Positions 34,223-41,787 of a stretch of DNA of 64,000 nt are shown here, piece by piece. Where the stretch lies: positions 1-64,000 of the forward strand of contig NZ_JAHRIB010000133.1 in assembly GCF_019090165.1 (NCBI RefSeq). The letters are read 5' to 3'. Origin of the DNA: Streptomyces sp. BV286. Lineage in GTDB: Bacteria > Actinomycetota > Actinomycetes > Streptomycetales > Streptomycetaceae. Position numbers and translations under genes: made by a program. Below the pieces are notes generated by a model. The model was given only the letters and a program-made list of their open reading frames with translations. It was not told where the DNA came from and ran no database searches. Each line of letters opens with the position of its first letter. Positions within the stretch are counted from its first letter, which is position 1.

Positions 34223-35652
34223 TGATGGACGTGATCGTGGTCGGTGGTGGACCGACCGGTGTGATGCTTGCCTGCGAGTTGCGGCTGCACGGCGTGCATG
34301 TGGTCGTGCTGGAGAGGTTGACCGAGCCGACCGATCAGTCCCGCGGGCAGGGCCTGCATGCGCGCAGTGTGGAGATCATGGACCAGCGGGGCCTACTGGA
34401 CCGCTTCCTCGCGGTCAACGAGAAGTTCCAGGTCGGCGGGCTTTTCGGTGGCATCGTCAAGCCGTGGCCGGCGGGCTTGGACACGGCTCACCCGTACGGC
34501 ATCGCGACCCCGCAGCCGGTCACCGAGCAGTTGCTCAACGAGCGTGCGGTCGAGCTCGGTACCGAGATCCGGCGCGGCTGCGAAGTGGTCGGGCTGCAGC
34601 AGGACGAGGACGGGGTGACCGTCGAGCTGGCCGACGGGTCACACCTCCGCTCGCGTTACGCCGTTGGCTGCGACGGTGGCCGCAGTGTGGTGCGCAAGCT
34701 CCTCGGTGTCGGTTTCCCCGGTGAGCCCGCCAAGGTCGAAACGCTGTTGGGTGAGCTGGAGATGACCGCGGATCCGACGACGATCGCCGCCGCGGTCGAG
34801 GAAGTCCGCAAGACCCAACTGCGGTTCGGGATCGCCCCTCTTGAGAACGGGGTGTACCGCGTCGTCGCGCCTGCCGACGGCGTCGCCGAGGACCGGGCGA
34901 CGGCGCCGACGCTGGAGGAGTTCCAGCAGCAGCTGCGGGCGTTCGCGGGGACCGACTTCGGCGCTCACTCACCGCGTTGGCTGTCCCGGTTCGGCGACGC
35001 CACCCGGCAGGCCGAGAGTTATCGGGTCGACCGGGTCCTGCTGGCCGGCGACGCGGCACACATTCATCCCCCGACCGGCGGGCAGGGCCTCAATCTCGGA
35101 GTCCAGGACGCGTTCAACCTCGGTTGGAAACTGGCTGCCGAAGTCAAGGGCTGGGCGCCGCAAGGGCTGTTGGACAGCTACCACACCGAGCGGTATCCGG
35201 TGGGCGCCCGCGTACTCGACAACACGCGTGCGCAGATCACACTGCTGGGAGCCGATCCGGGCGCGACGGCGTTGCGGGAGCTGTTCTCGAAGCTGATGGA
35301 CTTCGAGGAGGTCAACCGGTACGTGACGGAGATGATCACTGCCGTCGGGGTTCGCTACGACTTCGGTGAGGGTCACGAACTGCTCGGTCGGCGGATGCGG
35401 GACGTGCAGCTGAAGACGGGGCGTCTCTACGAGCTGATGCATGGCGGCCGCGGACTACTGCTCGATCGGACCGGCCGGCTCTCGGTGGCGGGCTGGGCAG
35501 ACCGGGTCGACCATGTCGTCGACCCCAGCGACGAACTCGACGCCCCTGCTGTGCTGTTGCGGCCCGACGGGCACGTGGCGTGGGTGGGCGAGGACCAGCA
35601 AGGTCTGCTCAACCGGCTGCCGACGTGGTTCGGCACCGCTGCCGTCGACTGA
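34222..35652 (+). CDS. rox: Rifampicin monooxygenase (Rox)
   Basis: A 476-residue class A flavoprotein monooxygenase. Features: DVIVVGGGPTGVMLACELRL (FAD-binding GxGxxG), GLHARSVEIMDQRGLLDRFL (family-specific), VGCDGGRSVVRKLLGVGFPG (DG motif) and VLLAGDAAHIHPPTGGQGLN (GD motif), then a C-terminal thioredoxin-like part ending LLRPDGHVAWVGEDQQGLL. These segments agree closely with my memory of S. venezuelae Rox and Nocardia RIFMO, which hydroxylate rifampicin and open its macrocycle, destroying activity. The RAE upstream supports the assignment. Start 34222 equals the family start and overlaps the upstream ORF stop. Confidence 0.9.
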   Translation: MMDVIVVGGGPTGVMLACELRLHGVHVVVLERLTEPTDQSRGQGLHARSVEIMDQRGLLDRFLAVNEKFQVGGLFGGIVKPWPAGLDTAHPYGIATPQPVTEQLLNERAVELGTEIRRGCEVVGLQQDEDGVTVELADGSHLRSRYAVGCDGGRSVVRKLLGVGFPGEPAKVETLLGELEMTADPTTIAAAVEEVRKTQLRFGIAPLENGVYRVVAPADGVAEDRATAPTLEEFQQQLRAFAGTDFGAHSPRWLSRFGDATRQAESYRVDRVLLAGDAAHIHPPTGGQGLNLGVQDAFNLGWKLAAEVKGWAPQGLLDSYHTERYPVGARVLDNTRAQITLLGADPGATALRELFSKLMDFEEVNRYVTEMITAVGVRYDFGEGHELLGRRMRDVQLKTGRLYELMHGGRGLLLDRTGRLSVAGWADRVDHVVDPSDELDAPAVLLRPDGHVAWVGEDQQGLLNRLPTWFGTAAVD

Positions 35653-35965
35653 ACCTACAGACACGGCACGAATTGAAGTGACCCTGCTACGACCGAGTCC
35701 GGTGCCGTACCGCCCCCTCCCCCTGAGCCCTGCCTCTCGTGCCGAGCCGGCGGAGGCCCTAGGTGAGGGCCGTCGCAACCGCCGACGGTTCGCCGCAGGT
35801 CCGCGTACCGGAATGCGGCCTGTGGCCGGTACTGCACGTCGGACGTCATCCGCGACGTTTCGAAGGAATTTGAAGAGCTGGAGTGGTGTCCCGCGAGAGG
35901 CAACGCTGGTCCCACAGGGAAGCCGCCACCTCGGGGGGACTCCCGGAACGCAGGGAGAGACGGAT
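35653..35965. other. Intergenic region
   Basis: 313 bp between rox and the SH3-like secreted gene. Apart from AGGGAGAG (35951-35958), the ribosome site of the next gene, I see no gene, terminator or repeat in it. Confidence 0.5.
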
Positions 35966-36358
35966 ATGCACGGAATCAGCTCGCACTCGATGACCAAGCT
36001 CATGATCACGGCAGCTGTGGGCGTCATGGCAGCGGCCGGTATGGCCGCTCCGGCTGCCGCAGCGGAGCACCGGTCGGCCGACCGGTCCGCCTCCCAGAGC
36101 GCGGGCGTCCAGGCTCAGACCGTCACGACCTGGATCAACGGCAACGTGCGGATCGGACCTGACACGGGCTACAGCATCGCCTACACCGTCGCGGCCAACC
36201 AGAACCTCTCCGCTGAATGCTGGCTCGAGGGAGGCTTCGTCAACGCCAACGGCGTCTACCACGACAAGTGGGTTCTCCTCTCCGACGGGAACTACATCTG
36301 GGGCGGCCTGCTGAAGGGCAACGAGGTCGGCAACGTGTCCCGTTACTGCTTGGCCTGA
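35966..36358 (+). CDS. Secreted SH3b-like small protein
   Basis: 130 residues from ATG 35966, with AGGGAGAG about 8 nt upstream. Signal peptide MTKLMITAAVGVMAAAGMAA ends at APAAAAEH. The mature part (TTWINGNVRIGPDTGYSIAY, TVAANQNLSAECWLEGGFVN, WVLLSDGNYIWGGLLKGNEV) follows the bacterial SH3 pattern (NVRxGPxTxYxIAYTV ... WxxLxDGxYxWGxxLKG). Such small exported SH3 proteins are common in Streptomyces; some may bind cell wall. A 20-bp perfect hairpin terminates the gene. Confidence 0.75.
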   Translation: MHGISSHSMTKLMITAAVGVMAAAGMAAPAAAAEHRSADRSASQSAGVQAQTVTTWINGNVRIGPDTGYSIAYTVAANQNLSAECWLEGGFVNANGVYHDKWVLLSDGNYIWGGLLKGNEVGNVSRYCLA

Positions 36359-36378
36359 CACACCGCCCGGAGGTCATA

Positions 36379-36423
36379 ACGCGTGAGCCGCCACGTCCTG
36401 CCTGGACGTGGCGGCTCACGCGT
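36379..36423. terminator. Bidirectional hairpin terminator
   Basis: A perfect 20-bp inverted repeat (36379-36398 and 36404-36423) with a 5-nt loop TGCCT lies between the convergent SH3b and MOSC genes, 20 bp from each stop codon. It is one of the strongest hairpins in the window. Confidence 0.9.
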
Positions 36424-36440
36424 ACGCCCTGGATCGGTCA

Positions 36441-37091
36441 CTACGCGGTGGTGCGCCTGCGCACCAGGTTCTTGTCCTCCTCCGGCAGGGCGTCGGCGAT
36501 CAGAAGCCGCGGCAGCAGCTCCGGTTCACGTGTCATCGCGCGGAAGACCAGTGCGACCGTCACGTCGTGGTCGGGCCGGTGGACGATCTCGACCGGGTCG
36601 TCAGCTTTGATGTCCCCCGGCTCGATCACGCGAAGATACGCGCCCGGCCGGGCGGCCTGCATGAAACGCCTCATCCAGCCGTCACGTTCCAGCCAGCCTT
36701 CAAACGTCGCGCACGGGATCCGAGAGCATGAGATCTCCAGAACGACTTCGGGCCCGATACGCCAACGCTCACCGATCAGGGCGCCGTTGACATCGAGGCC
36801 TGCAGTCGTCAGATTCTCCCCGAAGACACCGTTCGCCAGCGGCCTGCCCAACTCGGCCTCCCACCCGTCGAGATCCTCGCGGGCGTAGGCGTAGACGGCC
36901 TGGTCGGTGCCGCCGTGGTGCTTCACGTCGTACACCCGGTCCCCGGCAAGACCGACCGCGCCGGTTCCCTTGGGGCCGGGGGCGGCGACGGCGACCGGGC
37001 CGTCGACCGGCCGCTTGTCGATGCCTGTGGCGCTGAGGCCCTTCCAAGGGTTGGGACGAGGCTTGCCGACATTGACGGAGAGCAGCTTCAT
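36441..37091 (-). CDS. MOSC domain protein (YiiM-like)
   Basis: 216 residues from ATG 37091. MKLLSVNVGKPRPNPWKG starts the protein as in YiiM; GLAGDRVYDVKHHGGTDQAV contains the metal/molybdenum-cofactor-region residues and NGVFGENLTTAGLDVNGALI is the MOSC core. Cys in CSRIPCATF is the expected sulfur-carrier/Moco ligand. YiiM-type proteins reduce N-hydroxylated compounds. This might matter next to rox, whose product is N-hydroxylated, but that is only a thought. Monocistronic. Confidence 0.8.
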   Translation of the reverse strand: MKLLSVNVGKPRPNPWKGLSATGIDKRPVDGPVAVAAPGPKGTGAVGLAGDRVYDVKHHGGTDQAVYAYAREDLDGWEAELGRPLANGVFGENLTTAGLDVNGALIGERWRIGPEVVLEISCSRIPCATFEGWLERDGWMRRFMQAARPGAYLRVIEPGDIKADDPVEIVHRPDHDVTVALVFRAMTREPELLPRLLIADALPEEDKNLVRRRTTA

Positions 37092-37189
37092 GGGGCGACG
37101 GTACGTTTCCGCCGTACCCGGTGGCGACACATTTTCCCTCCGGTGCCGCAAGTCCGACCGCACGTCAATGGTGTTCGACCGGCGGCCGG

Positions 37190-38953
37190 TCAGGGGGCCA
37201 CCGGGCAGCCCGCCACCAGATGCAGGCGATCGCCGGAGAAGGCATCCCGTAGTACCTGGTCATGGGTCACCAGGACGATCGCCCCGGAGTAGCGGGTCAG
37301 AGCCTCCTGGAACTCGTCCGTGAGCGCCGGGGAGATGTGGTTGGTGGGTTCGTCCAGGACGAGCAGCTCGGCGGGACGGGACACCAGCCGGGCCAGTTCG
37401 ATCCGTCGGCGTTGGCCGGCCGACAACCCTGCGGCGGGGATCAGCAGGTCCTCCGCGCGGAACAGCCCCATGGCAAGAAGTTCCTCCGCGTACTCCTCCG
37501 ACGGGCCGAGCCGGCCGGCCGCATAGGCGGAGAGCAGGGTGGCTCCTGGGGCGGTGGGCAGCGGCGCCGGTTCCTGTGGGAGGTAGCCGATTCGGGCCCG
37601 CACCCGGACGTCGCCCTTGTCGGCCCGTCGTACACGCGCGAGCAGCCGCAGAAGTGTCGACTTGCCGGCCCCGTTGGGTCCGGAGACCAGGAGACGGCCA
37701 CCGGCCGGGACCCGTAGCTCCGGCACCCGGAGCCGGTCTCCGACCACCACGTCGTCGACCTCGACCAGCGACGGAGCCGTCCCGGGCGGCACTGGCGAAG
37801 GTGAGTCCTCCGGTGCCGAGGACCGGTCCACGAGCGGCTTTGCCCTGCCTGTCCGCAACGCGACGGTGAAGCGGAGCGGTTCCGGGGGCGGCGGCACCGG
37901 GTGGGTTCGCAGGTGTTCCAGTCGGACGCGAGCCGCCCGGACCCTGCCGGACAGTTTGGCTTCCGAAGACCGCCGATGTTTGCCGAAGCCCTGCTGGGGG
38001 TCCTTTCCGGTGCTCGCGAGGCGGGTACCGGCCATGTCGACAAGGGTTTCGGCTCGAGCCGTCTCCTCCCGCCACTCACGGTGTTCCTGGGCCAGTCGGC
38101 GCCGTTCGGTCTCGCGGGCGGCCCGGTAGCCGTCCCAGCCGTCGCCGTAGCGGCGCACGGTCCGTGTGTCCGCGTCGACCTCCAGGATCGTCGTGGCGTA
38201 CTGCCGCAGGAACGCGCGGTCGTGGGTGACGACCACGACCGTTCCCTGGTGGGTGGTGAGGCGCCGTCGCAGCCATGTGACGGCATCGGCGTCGAGGTGG
38301 TTCGTCGGTTCGTCGAGGAGGAGGAGTTCGGCTCCCGCACACAGTGTGCCGACGAGGGCCAGCCGGGAGCGTTCGCCGCCGGACAGGGTGCCCAGGGTCC
38401 GCTCCCGGTCGAGTCCGCCGATTCCCAGCCCGTCGAGGGCGGCGGCGACCCGCGCGTCCGCCTCGTATCCGCCGCGTTCGGCGAAGGTCTCCAACAGCTC
38501 GCCGTAGCGGGTGAGTTCGTCGGCTGAGGCGTCTGCGAGGGTTCCCTCGGCTCGGCGCAGCTCGCGCTCGAGTGCGCGCAGTTCAGTGAGGTCGGCGTCG
38601 ATGGCGTCTCGGACGGTGGAGGTGGCCGCCAGGGCGGAGGTCTGGGCAAGGTGAGCGACCCCGCCCGGGGCATGAAGCGTGATCTCTCCTTCGTCGGGGG
38701 TGTCGAGCCCGACGAGGAGACGGACCAGGGTTGATTTACCGGATCCGTTCTCGCCCACGACCGCGACCCGCTCGCCGGGGCGGACGGTGAACGAGACCCG
38801 GTCGAGGACACGGCGAGGTCCGTAGTCCTTGCAGAGATCACGGACCGCGAGCTGGAACCGGTCGGCGCCGGCCGGGCGTGGACCATCCGCCGGAACGGAG
38901 GCGGTCGCGGCGCCGCCGAGTACGGACGAGGGGTGATGGGCGCGTTCGCGCAT
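37190..38953 (-). CDS. ABC-F ribosome-protection ATPase
   Basis: 587 residues from ATG 38953 (AGGGAAG upstream). Two ABC domains without membrane segments: Walker A GENGSGKST and GPNGAGKST, signatures LSGGERSRL and LSAGQRRRI, Walker B LLLLDEPTNHLD and LLVLDEPTNHIS. The interdomain linker (~residues 295-395, ERRRLAQEHREWREETARAE and following) is the part that reaches into the ribosome. Architecture resembles actinobacterial resistance ABC-Fs (VarM, LmrC, TlrC type) that displace macrolides, lincosamides or streptogramins. A leader-peptide-like ORF 284 nt upstream supports drug-inducible expression. A GHC: VanX, rox and this gene form a resistance neighbourhood. Confidence 0.85.
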   Translation of the reverse strand: MRERAHHPSSVLGGAATASVPADGPRPAGADRFQLAVRDLCKDYGPRRVLDRVSFTVRPGERVAVVGENGSGKSTLVRLLVGLDTPDEGEITLHAPGGVAHLAQTSALAATSTVRDAIDADLTELRALERELRRAEGTLADASADELTRYGELLETFAERGGYEADARVAAALDGLGIGGLDRERTLGTLSGGERSRLALVGTLCAGAELLLLDEPTNHLDADAVTWLRRRLTTHQGTVVVVTHDRAFLRQYATTILEVDADTRTVRRYGDGWDGYRAARETERRRLAQEHREWREETARAETLVDMAGTRLASTGKDPQQGFGKHRRSSEAKLSGRVRAARVRLEHLRTHPVPPPPEPLRFTVALRTGRAKPLVDRSSAPEDSPSPVPPGTAPSLVEVDDVVVGDRLRVPELRVPAGGRLLVSGPNGAGKSTLLRLLARVRRADKGDVRVRARIGYLPQEPAPLPTAPGATLLSAYAAGRLGPSEEYAEELLAMGLFRAEDLLIPAAGLSAGQRRRIELARLVSRPAELLVLDEPTNHISPALTDEFQEALTRYSGAIVLVTHDQVLRDAFSGDRLHLVAGCPVAP

Positions 38954-39236
38954 GGTGGTACTTCCCTGACATGGGGCGGCCGGTCCGGCTGGAGAGGCAT
39001 CGGCCGTGATGGGTACGGGACATGTCGGGGGAACTTGGAGAGCCCCGGTGCGCATCACCTGAACCTGACGCGCGAGCGCCGCCCGGCAGGTCGCCGCGGG
39101 AGCGGGCCTGGCACACGACGCGAGGGAGCGCACGGAACGGCGTTGCGCAGCGCGGTACGCGGCCCTCTGGTCAGGTGGCCGGTACGTCGGTATGTCGGTG
39201 CGCGGCCGGGGGTCGGTGTGTTCCCGGACCCGGGAA

Positions 39237-39263
39237 TCAGAGGAAGAAGTAGAAGCTACCCAT
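39237..39263 (-). CDS. Eight-codon leader ORF MGSFYFFL of the ABC-F gene
   Basis: The minus strand reads ATG-GGT-AGC-TTC-TAC-TTC-TTC-CTC-TGA, encoding MGSFYFFL, 284 nt upstream of the ABC-F start codon. The predicted transcription start coincides with its ATG. Short aromatic-rich leader ORFs preceding resistance genes typically stall ribosomes with bound drug and relieve termination. The 284-nt spacer has GC-rich stems (e.g. CGGCCG arms near 38970-39005) that could serve as an attenuator, but I cannot fold it here. Confidence 0.55.
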   Translation of the reverse strand: MGSFYFFL

Positions 39264-39269
39264 ACGCCC

Positions 39270-39309
39270 ACCCTAGCCGACGGCCGCGAAGCCCGGCATT
39301 CGATATTCC
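39270..39309 (-). promoter_or_regulatory. Possible WblC/WhiB7-type promoter of the ABC-F gene
   Basis: On the minus strand, TAGGGT (39270-39275) is a good -10, ATGCCG (39294-39299) lies 18 bp upstream as a weak -35, and an AT-rich patch AATAT sits 3 bp before that. AT-rich sequence adjoining the -35 box is the signature of WhiB7/WblC-activated promoters for antibiotic-inducible resistance genes. Confidence 0.4.
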
Positions 39310-39444
39310 GGCGGCCGCTCCCTCACGCCCCGCGTCCGCGTCACTGGCGCATGGGGCCTTCGGCCATGCCGCTGGCCAGGCGCTGGGGCGCCGATCGTCG
39401 TCCGCGTGCGGCGCAGGCTACGTGCCGGACCGTATGCGGGGAGG

Positions 39445-40032
39445 TCAGAGCATGGGAGGCAGGCCCGGCTCCGGCAGCACCTGCAGGGAGTTCAGCGTGA
39501 AAGCCAGCAGGTGATAGTGGCCCACCAGCATCGGCAACTCGATCAGTTGGCGTTCCGTCAGGTGCCCTCTCAGCCCCTCCCACGTCGAGCCGCTGATCCG
39601 TGCCTCGGAGCGCAACTCGTCGGTCGCCCGCAGCAGCAGCGACTGCCTTTCGGTCCAACCCGGTGCGTCAGGACCTACCGCCACCCGGTTCATGTCGTCC
39701 GGCGTCAGCCCGGCCTTCGCAGCGATCCCCACATGCTGCCCCCACTCGTAGGGCGAACCGCAGTTGCGCGCCACCCGGAGGATGACCAACTCGCGGTCGG
39801 CGAAGGGAAGTTCGCCCGCGAGCAGCAGCTGGCTGCTGAACGGCAGCCAGGCTGCGAACAGTTCCGGGTGACGAGCGAGCGTGGTGAAGACGTGTGCCTC
39901 GCCGAGTGAGGACACACCGAGTCCGAGCGAGGCGATGTCCGCGGACAGCGTCTCCCGCACGGATTCTGCCCATTCCTCGGCAGGCTGCGGAGGAATCCTG
40001 GGCTCGGCGGAAGACATCGGCGAGTCGGGCAC
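39445..40032 (-). CDS. Carboxymuconolactone decarboxylase / AhpD-like family protein
   Basis: 195 residues. HPELFAAWLPFSSQLLLAGE, LPFADRELVILRVARNCGSP and YEWGQHVGIAAKAGLTPDDM reproduce the CMD family helix bundle, with Cys and the E-x2-H proton-relay residues (NCGSPYEWGQH). AhpD proteins with two cysteines are peroxidase partners; here only one Cys of the CxxC is visible (NCGS), so peroxidase activity is doubtful. An internal ATG at 40017 is an alternative start. Neighbouring genes give no further clue. Confidence 0.8.
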   Translation of the reverse strand: MPDSPMSSAEPRIPPQPAEEWAESVRETLSADIASLGLGVSSLGEAHVFTTLARHPELFAAWLPFSSQLLLAGELPFADRELVILRVARNCGSPYEWGQHVGIAAKAGLTPDDMNRVAVGPDAPGWTERQSLLLRATDELRSEARISGSTWEGLRGHLTERQLIELPMLVGHYHLLAFTLNSLQVLPEPGLPPML

Positions 40033-40163
40033 GCGGCCACGCTACGCCACACGCCGGTTGGAGGATACGTCGGCGACAAGCCGCATCGGCGGCGCCGGCT
40101 GGTCCGGCTGAGGGCAGCCCGGTCCGCGGGCAGGAGTCGTAGGACTGCGGCGTTCGAGGCTGC

Positions 40164-40898
40164 CTACCCGTCGGGATCGAGGGTGCCCACTGCCGGAGCG
40201 TCACTCCGTGCGACCGCCAGCGCGTCGGCCAGCTCGTACAAACTGTTCGCCCGCCAATCGAACGAGTCGGACTCCTGGGGAGGGTCCCCAACCGGTCTTT
40301 GCACGTACGCAGTTCGCATGCCGAGCGCTTGGGCCCCGCGAAGGTCCCAGGCGTGCGCTGCGACCATCAGCACGCGCCTTGGCGGGCATCCCGCCGCGTC
40401 GATCGCGAGCCGGTAGACCTCCGGGGCGGGCTTGTAGGCCCGCGCGTCCTCGGCGGACAGAGCCTGATGCCAGCGCAGCCCGGCGTGGGCGTTGAGACGC
40501 AACAGGGCCGCGCGACTTGCGTTGGAGAGACCCATGAGCGGAAACCGCCGCGCGAGCCGCGTCAGTGCGGCGAGAGAGTCGCCCCAGGGTTTCAGCCGCT
40601 GGCCCGCGGTAGCCAGTCGCTCGATGCGCGCGAGGTCGGTGAGCCCGGCACGGTCGGCCACCCGCTGAGCTGCCTCGCGGTCGATGATCTCGGTGTTTGC
40701 GTATGCCCTGTTGCCCTCTCCGATGCGTCGCTGCTCGCGTTCGACGTGTTTTCGCCACTCGGTGAGCAACTGGTCGACGGTTGATTCGTCGGACACGGGA
40801 ACCGCGTCGCGAAGGGCGGCCCGGAGTCCGCCTGTCTCGTCGACCATGGTCCCCAGGACGTCGAAGAGGACGACCTCGATGTCGCGCGATGGGACCAT
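40164..40898 (-). CDS. HAD-superfamily (S)-2-haloacid dehalogenase-like hydrolase
   Basis: 244 residues from ATG 40898, preceded by AAAGGAGG at a 5-nt distance. Motif I is EVVLFDVLGTMVDE (nucleophile Asp), motif II PLMGLSNAS, motif III AYKPAPEVYRLA (Lys) and motif IV MVAAHAWDLRGAQALGMRTA (Asp). This order, with AHAWDLRGA, matches type II haloacid dehalogenases. A clear promoter (41057-41085) drives it. Substrate unproven, since many such enzymes act on phosphate esters. Confidence 0.8.
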   Translation of the reverse strand: MVPSRDIEVVLFDVLGTMVDETGGLRAALRDAVPVSDESTVDQLLTEWRKHVEREQRRIGEGNRAYANTEIIDREAAQRVADRAGLTDLARIERLATAGQRLKPWGDSLAALTRLARRFPLMGLSNASRAALLRLNAHAGLRWHQALSAEDARAYKPAPEVYRLAIDAAGCPPRRVLMVAAHAWDLRGAQALGMRTAYVQRPVGDPPQESDSFDWRANSLYELADALAVARSDAPAVGTLDPDG

Positions 40899-41056
40899 CC
40901 GGCCTCCTTTGTCGCGGGCGGTCACGACGTGGCGGGGTGGCACATGGGCCGGACGGCCAGGAGGACATCCTTCCTTCGCGCCTGTTCGGCACTTGCGTGC
41001 ACGGGTGGGCAATCCGGCCCGCCACCACAACCGTGTCACCGGTCCAGCAGGTAACG

Positions 41057-41085
41057 ATTGTCGCCCAGTGTTAATCACCTGTCAA
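41057..41085 (-). promoter_or_regulatory. Consensus housekeeping promoter for the HAD gene
   Basis: On the minus strand TTGACA (41080-41085) and GACAAT (41057-41062) are separated by 17 bp, an almost ideal HrdB/sigma-70 promoter. Transcription would begin near 41050, giving a ~150-nt leader before the HAD start at 40898. Confidence 0.75.
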
Positions 41086-41284
41086 GGCGGTGACGCGCAC
41101 TCTCCATAAGTCCGGAGTATCAGGCGCGGCACCGTGGGCAGCGGGGCCCGAACACGTTTCCGGCGCCCGGTGAAGCACACACTCCCGCTGACTACCTGTA
41201 TTCCGGGGAACACGCTACGTCCACACCGTCGGGCCGCTACGGTCTCAAGCCAATCAGTACGGAACGGGCGAAGAGGTGTGGGGC

Positions 41285-41752
41285 ATGCTTCCTGAGGTCT
41301 TGGTGTCGTTGGCTGCGGCCGGTGGTGGCGCAGTCGTGCAAGCGGCGGGAACGGACGCGTGGTCCCGGTTCAGCAGTCAGGTCGCACGCTGGCTCGGACG
41401 AGGAGACGCGCAGTCGGAACAGGGTGAGCTGGAGCGGCTGCGTGACAGCGCCTCGGAACTCGTGTCGGCGGGGCAGGCCGAGCACGTGAGGCTTCACCAC
41501 GAAGCCCTGTGGCAGGAGCGCATCGAACGGTTGTTAGAGACACTGGGTGACCTCGAACGCCGGCAGGCCGCCGAGGAACTGAGGGTTCTCCTCCACGGGT
41601 ACGCCCGGCCCGCCGACGACAGCGGCCACGCCGGGCCCGCCGTCGGCCGGGACGTGAACGTGCGGGCGGACAACGGATCGATCGCCGCCAATGTGCTGAA
41701 CGGAGGGGCGCACATCGGTCGCCCTTCGATGCCGGACCCCTCCCAGGGCTGA
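41285..41752 (+). CDS. Helical Bell-like effector candidate with C-terminal Gly/Asn signalling motif
   Basis: 155 residues from ATG 41285 (GTG 41276 also possible). Residues 1-105 are predicted helical: LVSLAAAGGGAVVQAAGTDA, WSRFSSQVARWLGRGDAQSE, ELERLRDSASELVSAGQAEH and IERLLETLGDLERRQAAEEL. Small proteins of this pattern (AAxGGxALVxAxxTDAW ... ARLFGRGD) sit beside NB-ARC/TPR genes in many Streptomyces and resemble the Bell domain, a proposed membrane-active cell-death effector. The C-terminus, NVRADNGSIAANVLNGGAHI, is disordered and shares G-x-I-A/S-A-N ... GGxxIG with the N-terminus of the next gene. It precedes that gene by 35 bp. Confidence 0.6.
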   Translation: MLPEVLVSLAAAGGGAVVQAAGTDAWSRFSSQVARWLGRGDAQSEQGELERLRDSASELVSAGQAEHVRLHHEALWQERIERLLETLGDLERRQAAEELRVLLHGYARPADDSGHAGPAVGRDVNVRADNGSIAANVLNGGAHIGRPSMPDPSQG

Positions 41753-41787
41753 GCGGTACGGCACCGGGAGGGTCCCGCCCCGGGCAA

